Source of the DNA: Cellulophaga lytica DSM 7489
GTDB lineage: Bacteria > Bacteroidota > Bacteroidia > Flavobacteriales > Flavobacteriaceae
Assembly: GCF_000190595.1 (NCBI RefSeq)
Contig: NC_015167.1
Location: 446,501 to 510,500 of the forward strand
DNA: 64,000 nucleotides
Direction: 5' to 3'
Below the pieces are notes generated by a model. That model made no database searches, had not been told where the DNA came from, and saw only the letters and a program-made list of their open reading frames with translations. Positions within the stretch are counted from its first letter, which is position 1. Every line of letters begins with the position of its first letter. Positions 18,732 through 28,236 of the stretch are shown piece by piece. The position numbers and the translations under genes are program-made.

Positions 18732-19622
18732 ATGAAATCTATTTTACACGTAACTAAAAAAATTACACTACTTATTATTTTTATAAGTGTTGGACAATCT
18801 TTTGCTCAAAAAGCTCCGTTTTTTAAAGATGGACAAGATCCAAAACCTAACCATAAAAAATGGAAATTGGTAAAAAATATGTCTGATGAATTTAAAGGCA
18901 AAAAAGTAAATGAGAGTAAATGGCAAATATCTGGACAAGGATGGATTGGGCGTGCTCCAGGATTATTTTTGGCAGAAAATATTAAAGTTAAAGATGGTAG
19001 CTTACAAATTACAACCACTTTATTAGATAAGCCCGTTACTAAAAATGGTAAAGTGTACACCCATGGCGGTGGTTATGTTGGCTCTAGAAACGCAATGAAA
19101 TACGGGTATTACGAGTGTAAAATGAAAGCCAACAAAACCTTTATGTCTTCTACCTTTTGGCTAATAAATGAATCTAGAGAACAAAATGGATGTAATAAAA
19201 GAGTTACAGAACTAGATATACAAGAAACTGTTGGGCAAATTGTTAATAAGGCAGAATGGATGAAGTATTTTGATGAATCTATGAACTCTAACACACATAG
19301 TAGAAATATTCCTGAAGGCTGTGATTTTGAAAAAGGCTCTGTTAAATCTAAAGGAAAACTTGATACTAAAACTTATGAAGATTTTCATGTGTATGGTGTT
19401 TGGTGGAAATCTAAAGATGAAATTTTGTTTTTTATGGATGGTAATTTTGTATCTAAAGTAAAACCTGCAGCAGACTTTAATATAGAAATGTATTTAAGAA
19501 TGGTTGTAGAAACGTATAACTGGAATCCGGTTCCTGAAGATGGCGGAATGAACGGTTCTAAAGAAGAAAGAACTACTACTTATAACTGGGTAAGAACTTG
19601 GAAATTAATTGATACTAAATAA
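18732..19622 (+). CDS. GH16 beta-agarase/porphyranase, secreted
   Basis: 296-residue single-domain GH16 with a signal peptide ending SFAQ. The fold starts at MSDEFKGKKV, with GWIGRAPGLF and a GYYECKMKANKTFMSSTFWL block characteristic of agarases and porphyranases. Catalytic ELDIQE (Glu, Asp, Glu) lies near residues 158-163. It ends in TTTYNWVRTWKL, the usual last strand. Unlike the lipoprotein GH16 at 12689, it has no linker or lipobox, so it may be released or periplasmic. It sits 1 base before GH117, so an endo-enzyme and the anhydrogalactose-releasing exo-enzyme are made together. Confidence 0.88.
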   Translation: MKSILHVTKKITLLIIFISVGQSFAQKAPFFKDGQDPKPNHKKWKLVKNMSDEFKGKKVNESKWQISGQGWIGRAPGLFLAENIKVKDGSLQITTTLLDKPVTKNGKVYTHGGGYVGSRNAMKYGYYECKMKANKTFMSSTFWLINESREQNGCNKRVTELDIQETVGQIVNKAEWMKYFDESMNSNTHSRNIPEGCDFEKGSVKSKGKLDTKTYEDFHVYGVWWKSKDEILFFMDGNFVSKVKPAADFNIEMYLRMVVETYNWNPVPEDGGMNGSKEERTTTYNWVRTWKLIDTK

Positions 19623-19623
19623 T

Positions 19624-20871
19624 ATGAAAAGACTAAAAATAACATTAATAATAAGTTGCCTTTTTTTAACGGCTAATACTGTTTGCGCACAAAATTTTCC
19701 GTTTGCATTACCTAAACAAAAACCTAACCAACCGTTAAGTGAGGCTATGCAACGTAATTATGATAATTATTTAGCGCCAAGACCAGAAGACAACGAGTTG
19801 TACTCCTTATTTAAATATACAAAATTAGAGGGGTTAGATTATAGCAATGGAGACGGAACTGTTAGCCGTAGAGATCCTTCTAAAATTATTTTTGAAAACG
19901 GGAAGTATTATGTTTGGTACACACACAGAAAAACCAAAACACCTCCTAAAGGTGCTAAACAGGCTACAGAGACTATACCTTCTGCAGATTGGGATTTATC
20001 TGAAATTTGGTATGCTACCAGTTTAGATGGGTTTAACTGGGAAGAGCAAGGTGTTGCAATACCTAGACCTCCTAAACCAGAATTGGGTCACAGATCTGTT
20101 AGTACTGCTGATATTTTAAAATGGAAAGGAAAGTACTATATGTACTACCAAGGTTTTAGTGAAGCCAGTGGTTTACGTGGTGATGATTGCCCTGTATTAA
20201 TGTCTTATGCAGATTCTCCTGATGGGCCTTGGACAGCAACTAATAAAATTGTGATCCCTAACGGACCAAAAGGTGCGTGGGATCAGTTTTCTATACATGA
20301 CCCATATCCTTTAGTGTATAAAGATAAAATTTACTTGTATTACAAATCTGATTTTGATGGAAAACCTGATTTGGTAAGAATGCAAGGTTTGGCTACTGCA
20401 GATTCTCCTTTTGGGCCTTTTACTAAAAATAAACTAAATCCAGTTTTAGCATCTGGTCATGAAACTACTATGTTCCCTTTTAAAGAGGGAATTGCTGCTT
20501 TAACAATTAGAGATGGTAATGAGCACAACACCGTACAGTTTGCAAAAGATGGTGTTAATTTTAAGATTGCCTCTATAGTAGAAATGATGCCTACAGCAGC
20601 AGGACCTTATGTACCTGATGCCTTTACAAATACTAAAAATGGCACCGGAATTAGTTGGGGATTATCTCATTTTACAAATGCAACAACTTGGGATAAAAAC
20701 CATGCTGTTTTAGTACGTTTTGACTGTGATTTGAGTACTGCTATTAACGATCCTGAAATGAAAAAACACCACGTTTATCACAGACCAGAGGTATATTTAA
20801 AACAAAGTTTAAGTAAAAAACAAAAAGAACGTATTACTGCAAGTAATAAAGAATTACAAAAGTCCAAATAA
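19624..20871 (+). CDS. GH117 alpha-1,3-(3,6-anhydro)-L-galactosidase
   Basis: 415 residues from ATG 19624 (1 base after the GH16 stop), with a signal peptide ending TVCAQ. Five-bladed beta-propeller of the GH117 family, which releases 3,6-anhydro-L-galactose from the non-reducing end of neoagarooligosaccharides. By comparison with the characterised Zobellia enzyme, Asp84 in SRRDPS fits the general base, Asp226 in IHDPYP fits the third carboxylate, and His279-Glu280 in SGHETT fits the acid pair. The N-terminal helical part (LSEAMQRNYDNYL) matches the segment swapped between subunits of GH117 dimers. This gene is the strongest single indicator that the locus targets agar-type galactans. Confidence 0.9.
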   Translation: MKRLKITLIISCLFLTANTVCAQNFPFALPKQKPNQPLSEAMQRNYDNYLAPRPEDNELYSLFKYTKLEGLDYSNGDGTVSRRDPSKIIFENGKYYVWYTHRKTKTPPKGAKQATETIPSADWDLSEIWYATSLDGFNWEEQGVAIPRPPKPELGHRSVSTADILKWKGKYYMYYQGFSEASGLRGDDCPVLMSYADSPDGPWTATNKIVIPNGPKGAWDQFSIHDPYPLVYKDKIYLYYKSDFDGKPDLVRMQGLATADSPFGPFTKNKLNPVLASGHETTMFPFKEGIAALTIRDGNEHNTVQFAKDGVNFKIASIVEMMPTAAGPYVPDAFTNTKNGTGISWGLSHFTNATTWDKNHAVLVRFDCDLSTAINDPEMKKHHVYHRPEVYLKQSLSKKQKERITASNKELQKSK

Positions 20872-20885
20872 TAAATAACATCTTA

Positions 20886-20926
20886 AAAAAAGCCCAAACA
20901 GTTAAACTACCTGTTTGGGCTTTTTT
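20886..20926. terminator. Bidirectional terminator between the two convergent PUL arms
   Basis: 16-bp perfect stem AAAAAAGCCCAAACAG / CTGTTTGGGCTTTTTT (20886-20901 with 20911-20926) with a 9-base loop. It gives a U-tract on both strands, ending the GH117 unit (+) and the sulfatase unit (-). Confidence 0.93.
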
Positions 20927-20943
20927 ATGGTATAAATATCTAT

Positions 20944-22458
20944 TTAAATTTTAGTTTTCTCTCCTGGATCTCTGTATGTGTTGTAGGTTGTAAAAAGGCT
21001 TTTTACTTTAGATGCAAACTCTGGTTTGTGTATTAAATTTTGCTTTTCATTTTCTATAACATTATTATTTAAATTAAATAATGCTACTGGAGTTCTAGTA
21101 CTATTAGTTTTATCTTTTTTATCAAAAGCTATAATTAATTTCCATCCATCTTTAATAATAATTGCTTCTTTACCAGTACCAGATTGTGTAACTAAATAAG
21201 GGTGCACTTCTTTACTTTTGTTTTCTCCTGTAAAAATTGGCAATAAGTTGGCTGAATCATTAGCTTGGCCTTCTTCAATTTCTTGGCTTGTAATTGCTGC
21301 CAAGGTTGCTAAAATATCTATAGTTAAAATTGGTATTTTAGATGTAGAGTTCTTCTTAATTTTTTCTGGCCACCAAGCAATAAAAGGTACTCTGTGTCCG
21401 CCCTCATAAGCTTGGTTTTTTCCTCCTCGGTAAATATCGTTGGATTTGTGACCAGATTGTATGCTTTTCCCTTTTAATAACCCCCCATTGTCTGATGTAA
21501 ACAAAATTATAGTATTATCATAAACACCTTTCTTTTTTAATGCTGCTACCAGCATAGCCATTTGTACATCTAACTCTTTAACCATATCTAAATGTTTAGA
21601 TGGTGTTTGGCCTGCTATTTTTTCACCATTTAGCCTTTTTGTAGGCGTGTGTGGCAAATGCACTGCTAAAGAACAGTAATACATAAAAAAAGGTTTGTTT
21701 GTATCTGCTTTAGCAATATAATCTACTGCTTTATTTACAAGTAAAGGTCCCATATTGTGCGGGTCCCAATTTGTATCTCCTAAGCCTTCATCTTTATCTA
21801 AAGTAACCCCTTTTTTGGTCATATTCTCCTGTGATATATAGCCAATTTCTGAGTTTTTTTCTAAAGGCATCCACTCTTGATTTTCATACACAACATAAGG
21901 TACATTTTGTATTCCTGCAGGGAAAGTTAAACTATAGTCAAAACCATTATCTAGTGGTCCTTTACCTACTATTTTACGTACATCTACGCCTAACTCTACT
22001 CTTTTTCTAGGAGACCTGTATATTTGCCTGTCACTACCTTTTTTAAAAAAATCCATTCCAAACCCCCATTTGCCTAAAAAAGCTGTTTGGTATCCTGCAT
22101 TTTTCATAAGCTTACCAAGAGTTAATTGGTTTGGCTTAATTGGTGATGCCTCATAAGCTCCCCAAACACCCCAAGGAGCATAACTACGGTAGCAATTATT
22201 CCCTGTCATTACTGCATATCTAGATGGTGCACATAATGCCGCAGGAGAATGTGCATCTGTAAAAACCATTCCGTTTTTAGCTAAATTATCTATAGCTGGT
22301 GTTTTTAAAACCACATTGTTGCTATGCATTTTTCTGTAATAAGAAATATCTCCTACACCTATATCATCTGCTAAAACAACAATTACATTAGGCTGTTTTT
22401 GCGCAAAAATCTGTGTTGAAAAAACAACACATATCACAAATATGTACTTTTTAAACAT
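20944..22458 (-). CDS. S1-family sulfatase, secreted
   Basis: 504 residues from ATG 22458, which gives the signal peptide MFKKYIFVICVVFSTQIFAQ and leaves 5 bases after the GH43 stop; the frame is open to 22482 but would overlap the GH43 gene. LADDIG holds metal ligands, CAPSR has Cys76 as formylglycine precursor, and SDNGG is present. The GKWH block is GKWGFGMD, so the His seen in most sulfatases of this window is Gly here. Last gene of the unit GH29-GH43-sulfatase. Confidence 0.92.
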   Translation of the reverse strand: MFKKYIFVICVVFSTQIFAQKQPNVIVVLADDIGVGDISYYRKMHSNNVVLKTPAIDNLAKNGMVFTDAHSPAALCAPSRYAVMTGNNCYRSYAPWGVWGAYEASPIKPNQLTLGKLMKNAGYQTAFLGKWGFGMDFFKKGSDRQIYRSPRKRVELGVDVRKIVGKGPLDNGFDYSLTFPAGIQNVPYVVYENQEWMPLEKNSEIGYISQENMTKKGVTLDKDEGLGDTNWDPHNMGPLLVNKAVDYIAKADTNKPFFMYYCSLAVHLPHTPTKRLNGEKIAGQTPSKHLDMVKELDVQMAMLVAALKKKGVYDNTIILFTSDNGGLLKGKSIQSGHKSNDIYRGGKNQAYEGGHRVPFIAWWPEKIKKNSTSKIPILTIDILATLAAITSQEIEEGQANDSANLLPIFTGENKSKEVHPYLVTQSGTGKEAIIIKDGWKLIIAFDKKDKTNSTRTPVALFNLNNNVIENEKQNLIHKPEFASKVKSLFTTYNTYRDPGEKTKI

Positions 22459-22463
22459 TCTTA

Positions 22464-23801
22464 TTATTTTAACATTAACCAATTTAGATTTACAATTTTA
22501 TCGGCACCCCAAACAGATTTAAAAACAACTACAATATTTTGCATACCAGAAACCTTTTTTAAAAGATTTGTTTCTATGGTTTGCCAACTATTCCAGCCAC
22601 CAGTATATTTTATAGGAAACTCTGCAATTAAATCTCCCTTAGGATTTCCCAAACGTACCTCCATAGAACCTATTCTTTGTCCGCTTGCTACGCGTGCAAC
22701 TATTTTTTTAGCAGAACCACTTGCAAAATCTACATTATTAAACCTTACGTTACTCATCATTTTGGTATTTGTAACCATCCACCCAATAGGCTCATTACCA
22801 CCTACAAAACTAGTTTTTGCTCCACTAATATCATTATACCTATCTACTTGTATTTTTTCTCCTATTGTTGGTGCTCCTATGCCTCTTAATGTTGGCTTTA
22901 CACGGGCTATGCTACCATCTTCTTTAAATGTCATATAATCTGCACGCATAGATCTTAATTTATTGTAACCGCTAATTTCCCACCAGTGATAAAACAATAT
23001 CCATTTTCCTTTATAGTTTACAACAGAATGGTGATTGGTACCATTGCCAAGGTTGTCCATTATTTTGCCTCTATACGTAAAAGGCCCTAAAGGATTGTTA
23101 CTTGTAGCGTATGCAATAGTGTATCCTTCATTTGCAAATACATGCGCAAAAGTTAAATAATATATACCATTTACTTTTATAGGAAAAGAACCTTCTTTAT
23201 AGCCAGCAGGCAACCCTTCTATTTTTATAGGTTTTGCAGCTATTTCTTTCATATTATCTTTTAATGGAGTAACATATAATTTTTCTCCTCCACCAAAATA
23301 TAAATAAGCTTTACCATTATCATCTAACAACAAGCCTGGATCTATACCTTCTACACCTTTAATGTAATTTTTTTCCCATTTAAATGGCCCAGTAGGATTT
23401 TTAGATGTACCTACGCCTATACGCCTAAAGGAAGATTTATCTAATGGTTCTGCAGGGTAATAATAGTAGTATGTATCTCCTTTTTTAATGCAATCTGGGG
23501 CCCACATACCGTAGGAATTTTTTTTACCCCAAGGCACACTATTTTGATCTAAAACCACTCCATAATCTTTCCATGTATTACCACCTTCTAAAGAATACAT
23601 ATGATAATCTGGCATACAAAAATCTGGCGCTTGTACTCCTTCCTCTGGTACTATATCATGAGACGGATAAACATACAACTTACCATTAAAAACACGAGCA
23701 GTTGGGTCTGCCGTAAATATATCTGTTACCAGTGGGTTTTGTGCGTTTATACTAGCACACAGTAGTAATAATACTATAAGTAGTTGCAAAACATTTTTCA
23801 T
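22464..23801 (-). CDS. GH43-like glycosidase with C-terminal CBM6-like module
   Basis: 445 residues from ATG 23801, which begins the signal peptide MKNVLQLLIVLLLLCASINAQ; the frame extends to 23855 but would overlap the GH29 stop. The five-bladed propeller of GH43 is supported by FTADPTARVFNGKLYVYPS (base Asp), GIDPGLLLDDNGKAYLYFG (second Asp) and YKEGSFPIKVNGIYYLTFA (acid Glu). The last 130 residues, with GSAKKIVARVASGQRIGSMEVRLG split by short loops, look like a CBM6-type beta-sandwich. GH43 enzymes mostly remove xylose, arabinose or galactose side groups; here it may strip substituents from the galactan or cut co-occurring algal xylan. Confidence 0.82.
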   Translation of the reverse strand: MKNVLQLLIVLLLLCASINAQNPLVTDIFTADPTARVFNGKLYVYPSHDIVPEEGVQAPDFCMPDYHMYSLEGGNTWKDYGVVLDQNSVPWGKKNSYGMWAPDCIKKGDTYYYYYPAEPLDKSSFRRIGVGTSKNPTGPFKWEKNYIKGVEGIDPGLLLDDNGKAYLYFGGGEKLYVTPLKDNMKEIAAKPIKIEGLPAGYKEGSFPIKVNGIYYLTFAHVFANEGYTIAYATSNNPLGPFTYRGKIMDNLGNGTNHHSVVNYKGKWILFYHWWEISGYNKLRSMRADYMTFKEDGSIARVKPTLRGIGAPTIGEKIQVDRYNDISGAKTSFVGGNEPIGWMVTNTKMMSNVRFNNVDFASGSAKKIVARVASGQRIGSMEVRLGNPKGDLIAEFPIKYTGGWNSWQTIETNLLKKVSGMQNIVVVFKSVWGADKIVNLNWLMLK

Positions 23802-23838
23802 ATAATATAAATTATGTTGGTTTAAGTTAGTTGTTAAT

Positions 23839-25404
23839 TTAATCTGCATGAGCATCTATTGTACCACCAATATTGTTTTCTTTATAACCCTCTAAACTAA
23901 CTTTAAATGCGTGTGCATATTTTGTTGGTAGTTTAGCTGGCTTGGCTATTATAAGTCCTCTTTGGTCTCTTTTCCAGCTAATTTTTTCATTACTGCCCAA
24001 TAAACTTATATTTTCTATTTTAGAGTTTAATACTCCTATAGCGGTAGATAAAGACTTTACCGTAATTTCTTTTTTAGGAGTATCCATTATGATAATATAA
24101 AATTCCTTATCTGATTTTTTAGTAAATCTAATATCTGCATCTGTGTATGCTATTTTAAATTTTTCAACTTTATGTCCGCCTTCTGGTAAACGAGTAGGCC
24201 CCTCACCAAAAATTATCCAAGGTCTTGTACCATAAATTGCATCTCCGTTTACAGCTAACCAACTCCCCATATCTAACAATAAGTTTTTCATTTCTTGAGG
24301 TATAGATCCATCAGGGTTTGGTGGCACATTTAACAACATTAAGCCATTTTTAGATACAATATCTACAAGTATATCTACAAGCTCATTTGGCGTTTTAAAC
24401 TTGGCATTGGGTCTGTAAAACCAAGCACCTGGAGACGTATCTGTTAACCACATAGGAGACTTTGGCTGGTTTGGTCTTCCACGCTCATAGTCTTTAACAG
24501 CAGTGGTTTCAGGAAAAGTAGATTCTTTGTAAGACACTACAACCTCTTTGTTCCACTCAATTCCTTTATTGTAATAATATGCTAAAAATTGCTGTCTACT
24601 TTCTTCTGTCATATTCTCTAACCACCAGTCAAACCAAATTAAATCTGGTTGATACACATCTATATATTCTTTAATTTTAAGCCACCAATCATTATAAAAA
24701 TCTTCATCTGGAGTATTAGATTCTAATGAATGCGGATTTGTATATAAGTCATAATCTTTAGGGTTTATGCCGCCGTGTTTGTGTGCAGGTGCAAAATATT
24801 TCCACGTAAATGCGTGGTGAAAAGAAGCCATAAATTTTAGCCCCTTTGCCTCTATTTCTTTTTTTAATTCTGCTGATGGATCTATGCCACCATAATTTAT
24901 AGAATTCCAACGTGTGGCCTTGCTGTTCCACATAGCAAAATTATCATGGTGCATAGCTACGGGTCCAGCAAATTTAGCTCCTGATTTTTTAAATAACTCT
25001 GCCCATTCTTTTGCATTAAAAGCAGTAGGAGAAAATTGTTCTATTATATGCTTATAACCATATTTTGCTGGCTTACCATACTTTTTTTTATGGTGTAGGT
25101 AGTTAGTTGTTGGCTTACCATTTTTGGTTGGTACTTTTTTACCGTCTTCATACATTTTCATTCCGTGCCAACCAGCATAATACTTATCTGCATCTGTACC
25201 TTCAAAAGCAGAAGAAACTGGTCCCCAATGGGCATATATTCCAAACTTAGCATCTTTAAACCAATTGGGAGTAGCATTTACCTTTGCTAAAGACTCCCAA
25301 CTTTTTGTATATACCGCATTACTATTTTTTTGTTCTTTTGAAGATTGACTATAACTAAACGCTACTATACTAAAAACTGCTATTGTTAATTTTAATTTTA
25401 CCAT
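23839..25404 (-). CDS. GH29 alpha-L-fucosidase-family enzyme (possible alpha-L-galactosidase)
   Basis: 521 residues, signal peptide ending SYSQ. The GH29 barrel begins with WFKDAKFGIYAHWGPVSS. The nucleophile is Asp259 in DLIWFDWW. The sugar-binding His pair is in MHHDNFAMW (Asn where most members have Gly). NGLMLLNVPPNPDG and a C-terminal beta-sandwich complete the family layout. In the gut Bacteroides porphyran locus a GH29 was shown to release L-galactose, so exo-alpha-L-galactosidase is the favoured reading here. It is the first gene of a unit with GH43 and a sulfatase, with its own promoter region at 25405-25568. Confidence 0.88.
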   Translation of the reverse strand: MVKLKLTIAVFSIVAFSYSQSSKEQKNSNAVYTKSWESLAKVNATPNWFKDAKFGIYAHWGPVSSAFEGTDADKYYAGWHGMKMYEDGKKVPTKNGKPTTNYLHHKKKYGKPAKYGYKHIIEQFSPTAFNAKEWAELFKKSGAKFAGPVAMHHDNFAMWNSKATRWNSINYGGIDPSAELKKEIEAKGLKFMASFHHAFTWKYFAPAHKHGGINPKDYDLYTNPHSLESNTPDEDFYNDWWLKIKEYIDVYQPDLIWFDWWLENMTEESRQQFLAYYYNKGIEWNKEVVVSYKESTFPETTAVKDYERGRPNQPKSPMWLTDTSPGAWFYRPNAKFKTPNELVDILVDIVSKNGLMLLNVPPNPDGSIPQEMKNLLLDMGSWLAVNGDAIYGTRPWIIFGEGPTRLPEGGHKVEKFKIAYTDADIRFTKKSDKEFYIIIMDTPKKEITVKSLSTAIGVLNSKIENISLLGSNEKISWKRDQRGLIIAKPAKLPTKYAHAFKVSLEGYKENNIGGTIDAHAD

Positions 25405-25415
25405 ACTAAAAAGGA

Positions 25416-25529
25416 TATTATAGTAGCAAAGTCTTTTCTTTTTTGCTCCTAATTACTAAAAGTGTTGTTTGTTACCTTAAACACATTTCAAAAATAATTT
25501 AATAGCCTCATTTAGCAGATAACGTATGT
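25416..25529 (-). promoter_or_regulatory. Upstream region of GH29 with two recurrent motifs
   Basis: In the 164-base gap 25405-25568 the coding strand carries CTACTATAATA (25416-25426), identical to the core of the 31-bp repeat copy 1 read on the opposite strand, and CATACGTT (25521-25528), a version of the motif found upstream of SusC. No gene was seen here. Regulator unproven. Confidence 0.35.
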
Positions 25530-25568
25530 TTTAGAATATAGAACGGATGATGAATTGTATCTTAAACA

Positions 25569-26483
25569 TTACTGGTTAAGGTACTTTTTAGGAAAAAAGG
25601 TAATTGGTGTTATGCTTAAATTTTTATAATATACTTCAGCAGCTTCAGACTGTATTTGTATTTTTCCTTGAGTTACAGGTGTAACAATACCATTTTTTAA
25701 ATAACGGGCATTTTTTACCCTGTTTACAACTTTACCGTTTACTAGATGTATACTTTCTGACCCCAAACAATAAATTTCTAATGTATTCCACTCTCCGTTT
25801 GGCTTCTCAAACATTCCTAATTTACTGGCTTGACCAGATTCAAAACCTGGTCCCCATTTTAAAGGCACTAATTCTGCATTAGGATTATATACAAAAAATG
25901 GCTTTCCGTTTTTAGCATACTTTTTTTCTGCAGGAACATCACCAAAAACATCTGTTAGAGCAATAAAATCTCCGCAATCACCCTCTTGCACCTGAAACTC
26001 TAAACTAGACATCCAAACATTCCAAAAAGCTCCGTGTGGCCCTTTAGCATGATATAAAATTCCGCTATCTCTTTTGGTATACAAACGTGGTTCCCATTTT
26101 TTTTCTCCCCATTTAAACTGCACACTTAAATGGTAATTTCCATACTCTTGCTTTGTAGTTAAACCGCCATAAATTTCACCTGTAACTTTTAAAACCGGTT
26201 CGTTATTTTCTTTTATGATTGAAAACACATTTTTTAAATCTTTGTTTAGCCCTAAAGGTTTTCCTGTTTTTACATCTGCAAACTTCTCTACATTTAAATC
26301 TACAGAAGTATGCACGGCTCCCATCCAAATTTCCCAATTAGATAACTTTTCATCAAACAAATAAATGGTTGAAGAATTTGTATTTTTAACTACATCTGTA
26401 CTTTTACAACTCACAAATAACAACAAATAAAAAGCTGTTATTACTGTATAAAAAAACACTTTTTTAAAAGATTGCATTGCCAT
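25569..26483 (-). CDS. DUF1080 (3-keto-glycoside hydrolase/lyase family) lipoprotein
   Basis: 304 residues; ATG 26477 two codons later is an equally possible start. The lipoprotein signal ends LLLFVSCKS. The rest is one DUF1080 domain of the concanavalin-like fold, with DEKLSNWEIWMG, RDSGILYHAKGPHG, SSLEFQVQEGDCGDF and a C-terminal GKIQIQSEAAEVYYKNLSI, the standard DUF1080 ending. Members of this family act on 3-keto-glycosides formed by a dehydrogenase. A Tat-exported Gfo/Idh/MocA oxidoreductase is encoded at 49572 in the same region, which could supply such a substrate. It follows the GH29 terminator with only about 24 bases for a promoter, so readthrough transcription is likely. Confidence 0.85.
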   Translation of the reverse strand: MAMQSFKKVFFYTVITAFYLLLFVSCKSTDVVKNTNSSTIYLFDEKLSNWEIWMGAVHTSVDLNVEKFADVKTGKPLGLNKDLKNVFSIIKENNEPVLKVTGEIYGGLTTKQEYGNYHLSVQFKWGEKKWEPRLYTKRDSGILYHAKGPHGAFWNVWMSSLEFQVQEGDCGDFIALTDVFGDVPAEKKYAKNGKPFFVYNPNAELVPLKWGPGFESGQASKLGMFEKPNGEWNTLEIYCLGSESIHLVNGKVVNRVKNARYLKNGIVTPVTQGKIQIQSEAAEVYYKNLSITPITFFPKKYLNQ

Positions 26484-26506
26484 TACACTTACTATTTTTT
26501 TAAACT

Positions 26507-26548
26507 AAAAAAGCCAAGATTTGTATCTGCATAAAACCTTGGCTTTTT
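26507..26548 (-). terminator. Terminator after GH29 (26568)
   Basis: 11-bp stem AAAAAGCCAAG / CTTGGCTTTTT (26508-26518 with 26538-26548) with a 19-base loop. The left arm gives a U-tract for - strand transcripts leaving the GH29 gene. Confidence 0.75.
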
Positions 26549-26567
26549 ATTACTTTAAACAATTAAA

Positions 26568-28115
26568 CTACATTTCTAACTCAATAACATATGCAAAGTC
26601 TCCTGGTTTTTCTTTTGGCATTGTAACCTTAAAACCATCTTTTTCTTGACTCCACTTTATTTTTTCTTTACTACCCAATACTCTTGCATTGGTAATATTT
26701 AAATCTTTTGCATAAGTAGCTTCTTTTGCTAAAGATTCTATAACAACAACACCATCTTTTGGCCAATCTAAAACAATAGCATAAAGCTTATTATCTTTGG
26801 TTGTAAACCTAATGTCTTTAGAAGATAATCCTTTATTATTCCCTTCAGAGTGGTGACCCTTTTTAACCTCTGTTGGTCCTTCTCCAAACGTTTTCCAGTA
26901 AGTAGTGTCATAAATAGCATCACCATTTATAGTTAACCAATCTCCTATTTGTAGTAAAATTTCTTTTTGATCTTCTGGTATTGTGCCGTCAGATTTAGGC
27001 CCTACATTTAGTAAAAGATTTCCGTTTTTACTAACAATATCTACCAAATCATCTACAATTTGGTTGGCTGTTTTAGACTGCCAATTAGAAACATAGCTCC
27101 AAGAGTTTTTGCCAATAGAGGTATCTGTTTGCCAAGGTAATTTACGTATACCAGGTAATTTACCTCGTTCTAGATCATAAATAACTGTACCTTCTGGAAA
27201 AGCTTCATGAGAAAAGTTTTTATCTTGTAGAACAACCTCCTTACCCCATTCTATACCTTTATTATAGTAATAAGCAGCTAATTTTGGTCTCTGATCTGCA
27301 AAATCTGGAATATCTAAATAAAAATCGAACCACATAATATCTGGTTGGTAATTATCTATAATATCTTTAGTTCTTGCCCACCACAACTCTTTAAACTCTT
27401 TAGAAACAGGTTCATTTAAATCTTTACCTTTTGTAGAGTACAAATCTGCATATGCAGGGTTTGTAGTATCAAAATGATCTTTTTTATTAAAGAAAGACCA
27501 ATTAAAAGCAAAATGAGAAGATGCTCCCATAATCATACCTTTTTGTCTTCCGGCTTTAAATAACTCTCCTAAAATATCTCTTTTAGGCCCCATATCTACC
27601 GCGTTCCAACGTGTAACATTAGATTTATACATTGCAAAACCATCATGATGTTCTGCTACAGGTATTACATATTTTGCACCAGATTTTTTAAACAAATCTA
27701 TCCATTCATTTGCATCAAAATTTTCTCCTTTAAACATTGGTATAAAATCTTTATAACCAAACTTTTTTTGGTCTCCCCATTCTTTTTTATGATGCAAATA
27801 CACATCTGAAGGTCCCTTTTTTTCTAAATTTAGTTGCGCAGAAAAAGTAGCCGTATCCATATACATTTTACGTGGGTACCATTCTGATGAATATTCTGGA
27901 ACACTATATGCGCCCCAATGAATAAAAATGCCAAACTTTTTTTTGTTAAACCAAGTTGGGTCTTTATAATTTTTTTTGATTGATTCCCAGTTTGCTTCAT
28001 AAACTGGCTTAGTTTCTTGAGCTATTTCCTCCTTTTTATCTTTTTTATCTGCACAAGACAAAATTGTTAATGAGAGAATAAAAAAGCTCAGTACTATATA
28101 TTTTCCACTTTTCAT
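26568..28115 (-). CDS. GH29 alpha-L-fucosidase-family lipoprotein (possible alpha-L-galactosidase)
   Basis: 515 residues, lipoprotein with Cys21 (TILSC). Of the three GH29 genes this one keeps the most canonical active-site blocks: FGIFIHWGAYSVPEYSSEWYPR, the His pair in AEHHDGFAMY, and nucleophile Asp264 in DIMWFDFYLD. NGNLLLNVGPKSDG follows, then a beta-sandwich C-terminal domain. It would remove a terminal alpha-L-sugar (L-fucose or, in agar-type galactans, L-galactose). It has its own upstream region with CATACGTTTT and CTACTATAAA strings and is followed by a terminator at 26507-26548. Confidence 0.88.
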   Translation of the reverse strand: MKSGKYIVLSFFILSLTILSCADKKDKKEEIAQETKPVYEANWESIKKNYKDPTWFNKKKFGIFIHWGAYSVPEYSSEWYPRKMYMDTATFSAQLNLEKKGPSDVYLHHKKEWGDQKKFGYKDFIPMFKGENFDANEWIDLFKKSGAKYVIPVAEHHDGFAMYKSNVTRWNAVDMGPKRDILGELFKAGRQKGMIMGASSHFAFNWSFFNKKDHFDTTNPAYADLYSTKGKDLNEPVSKEFKELWWARTKDIIDNYQPDIMWFDFYLDIPDFADQRPKLAAYYYNKGIEWGKEVVLQDKNFSHEAFPEGTVIYDLERGKLPGIRKLPWQTDTSIGKNSWSYVSNWQSKTANQIVDDLVDIVSKNGNLLLNVGPKSDGTIPEDQKEILLQIGDWLTINGDAIYDTTYWKTFGEGPTEVKKGHHSEGNNKGLSSKDIRFTTKDNKLYAIVLDWPKDGVVVIESLAKEATYAKDLNITNARVLGSKEKIKWSQEKDGFKVTMPKEKPGDFAYVIELEM

Positions 28116-28182
28116 ATCTAATAGATCTTAAAGGTTGTTCTTACTTATCTAAAGCGAAATTCTAACTATAGTTTTAAAAGCA

Positions 28183-28208
28183 TTAAAACGTATGTTTTTT
28201 ATAGTAGA
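28183..28208 (-). promoter_or_regulatory. Upstream region of GH29 (26568) with two recurrent motifs
   Basis: On the coding strand CTACTATAAA is followed within a few bases by CATACGTTTT, the latter 68 bases before the ATG at 28115. Both strings recur upstream of other units of this locus. No gene is seen in 28116-28236. Confidence 0.35.
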
Positions 28209-28236
28209 CCAAATGTCTAATTCCCTGTTTTTACTA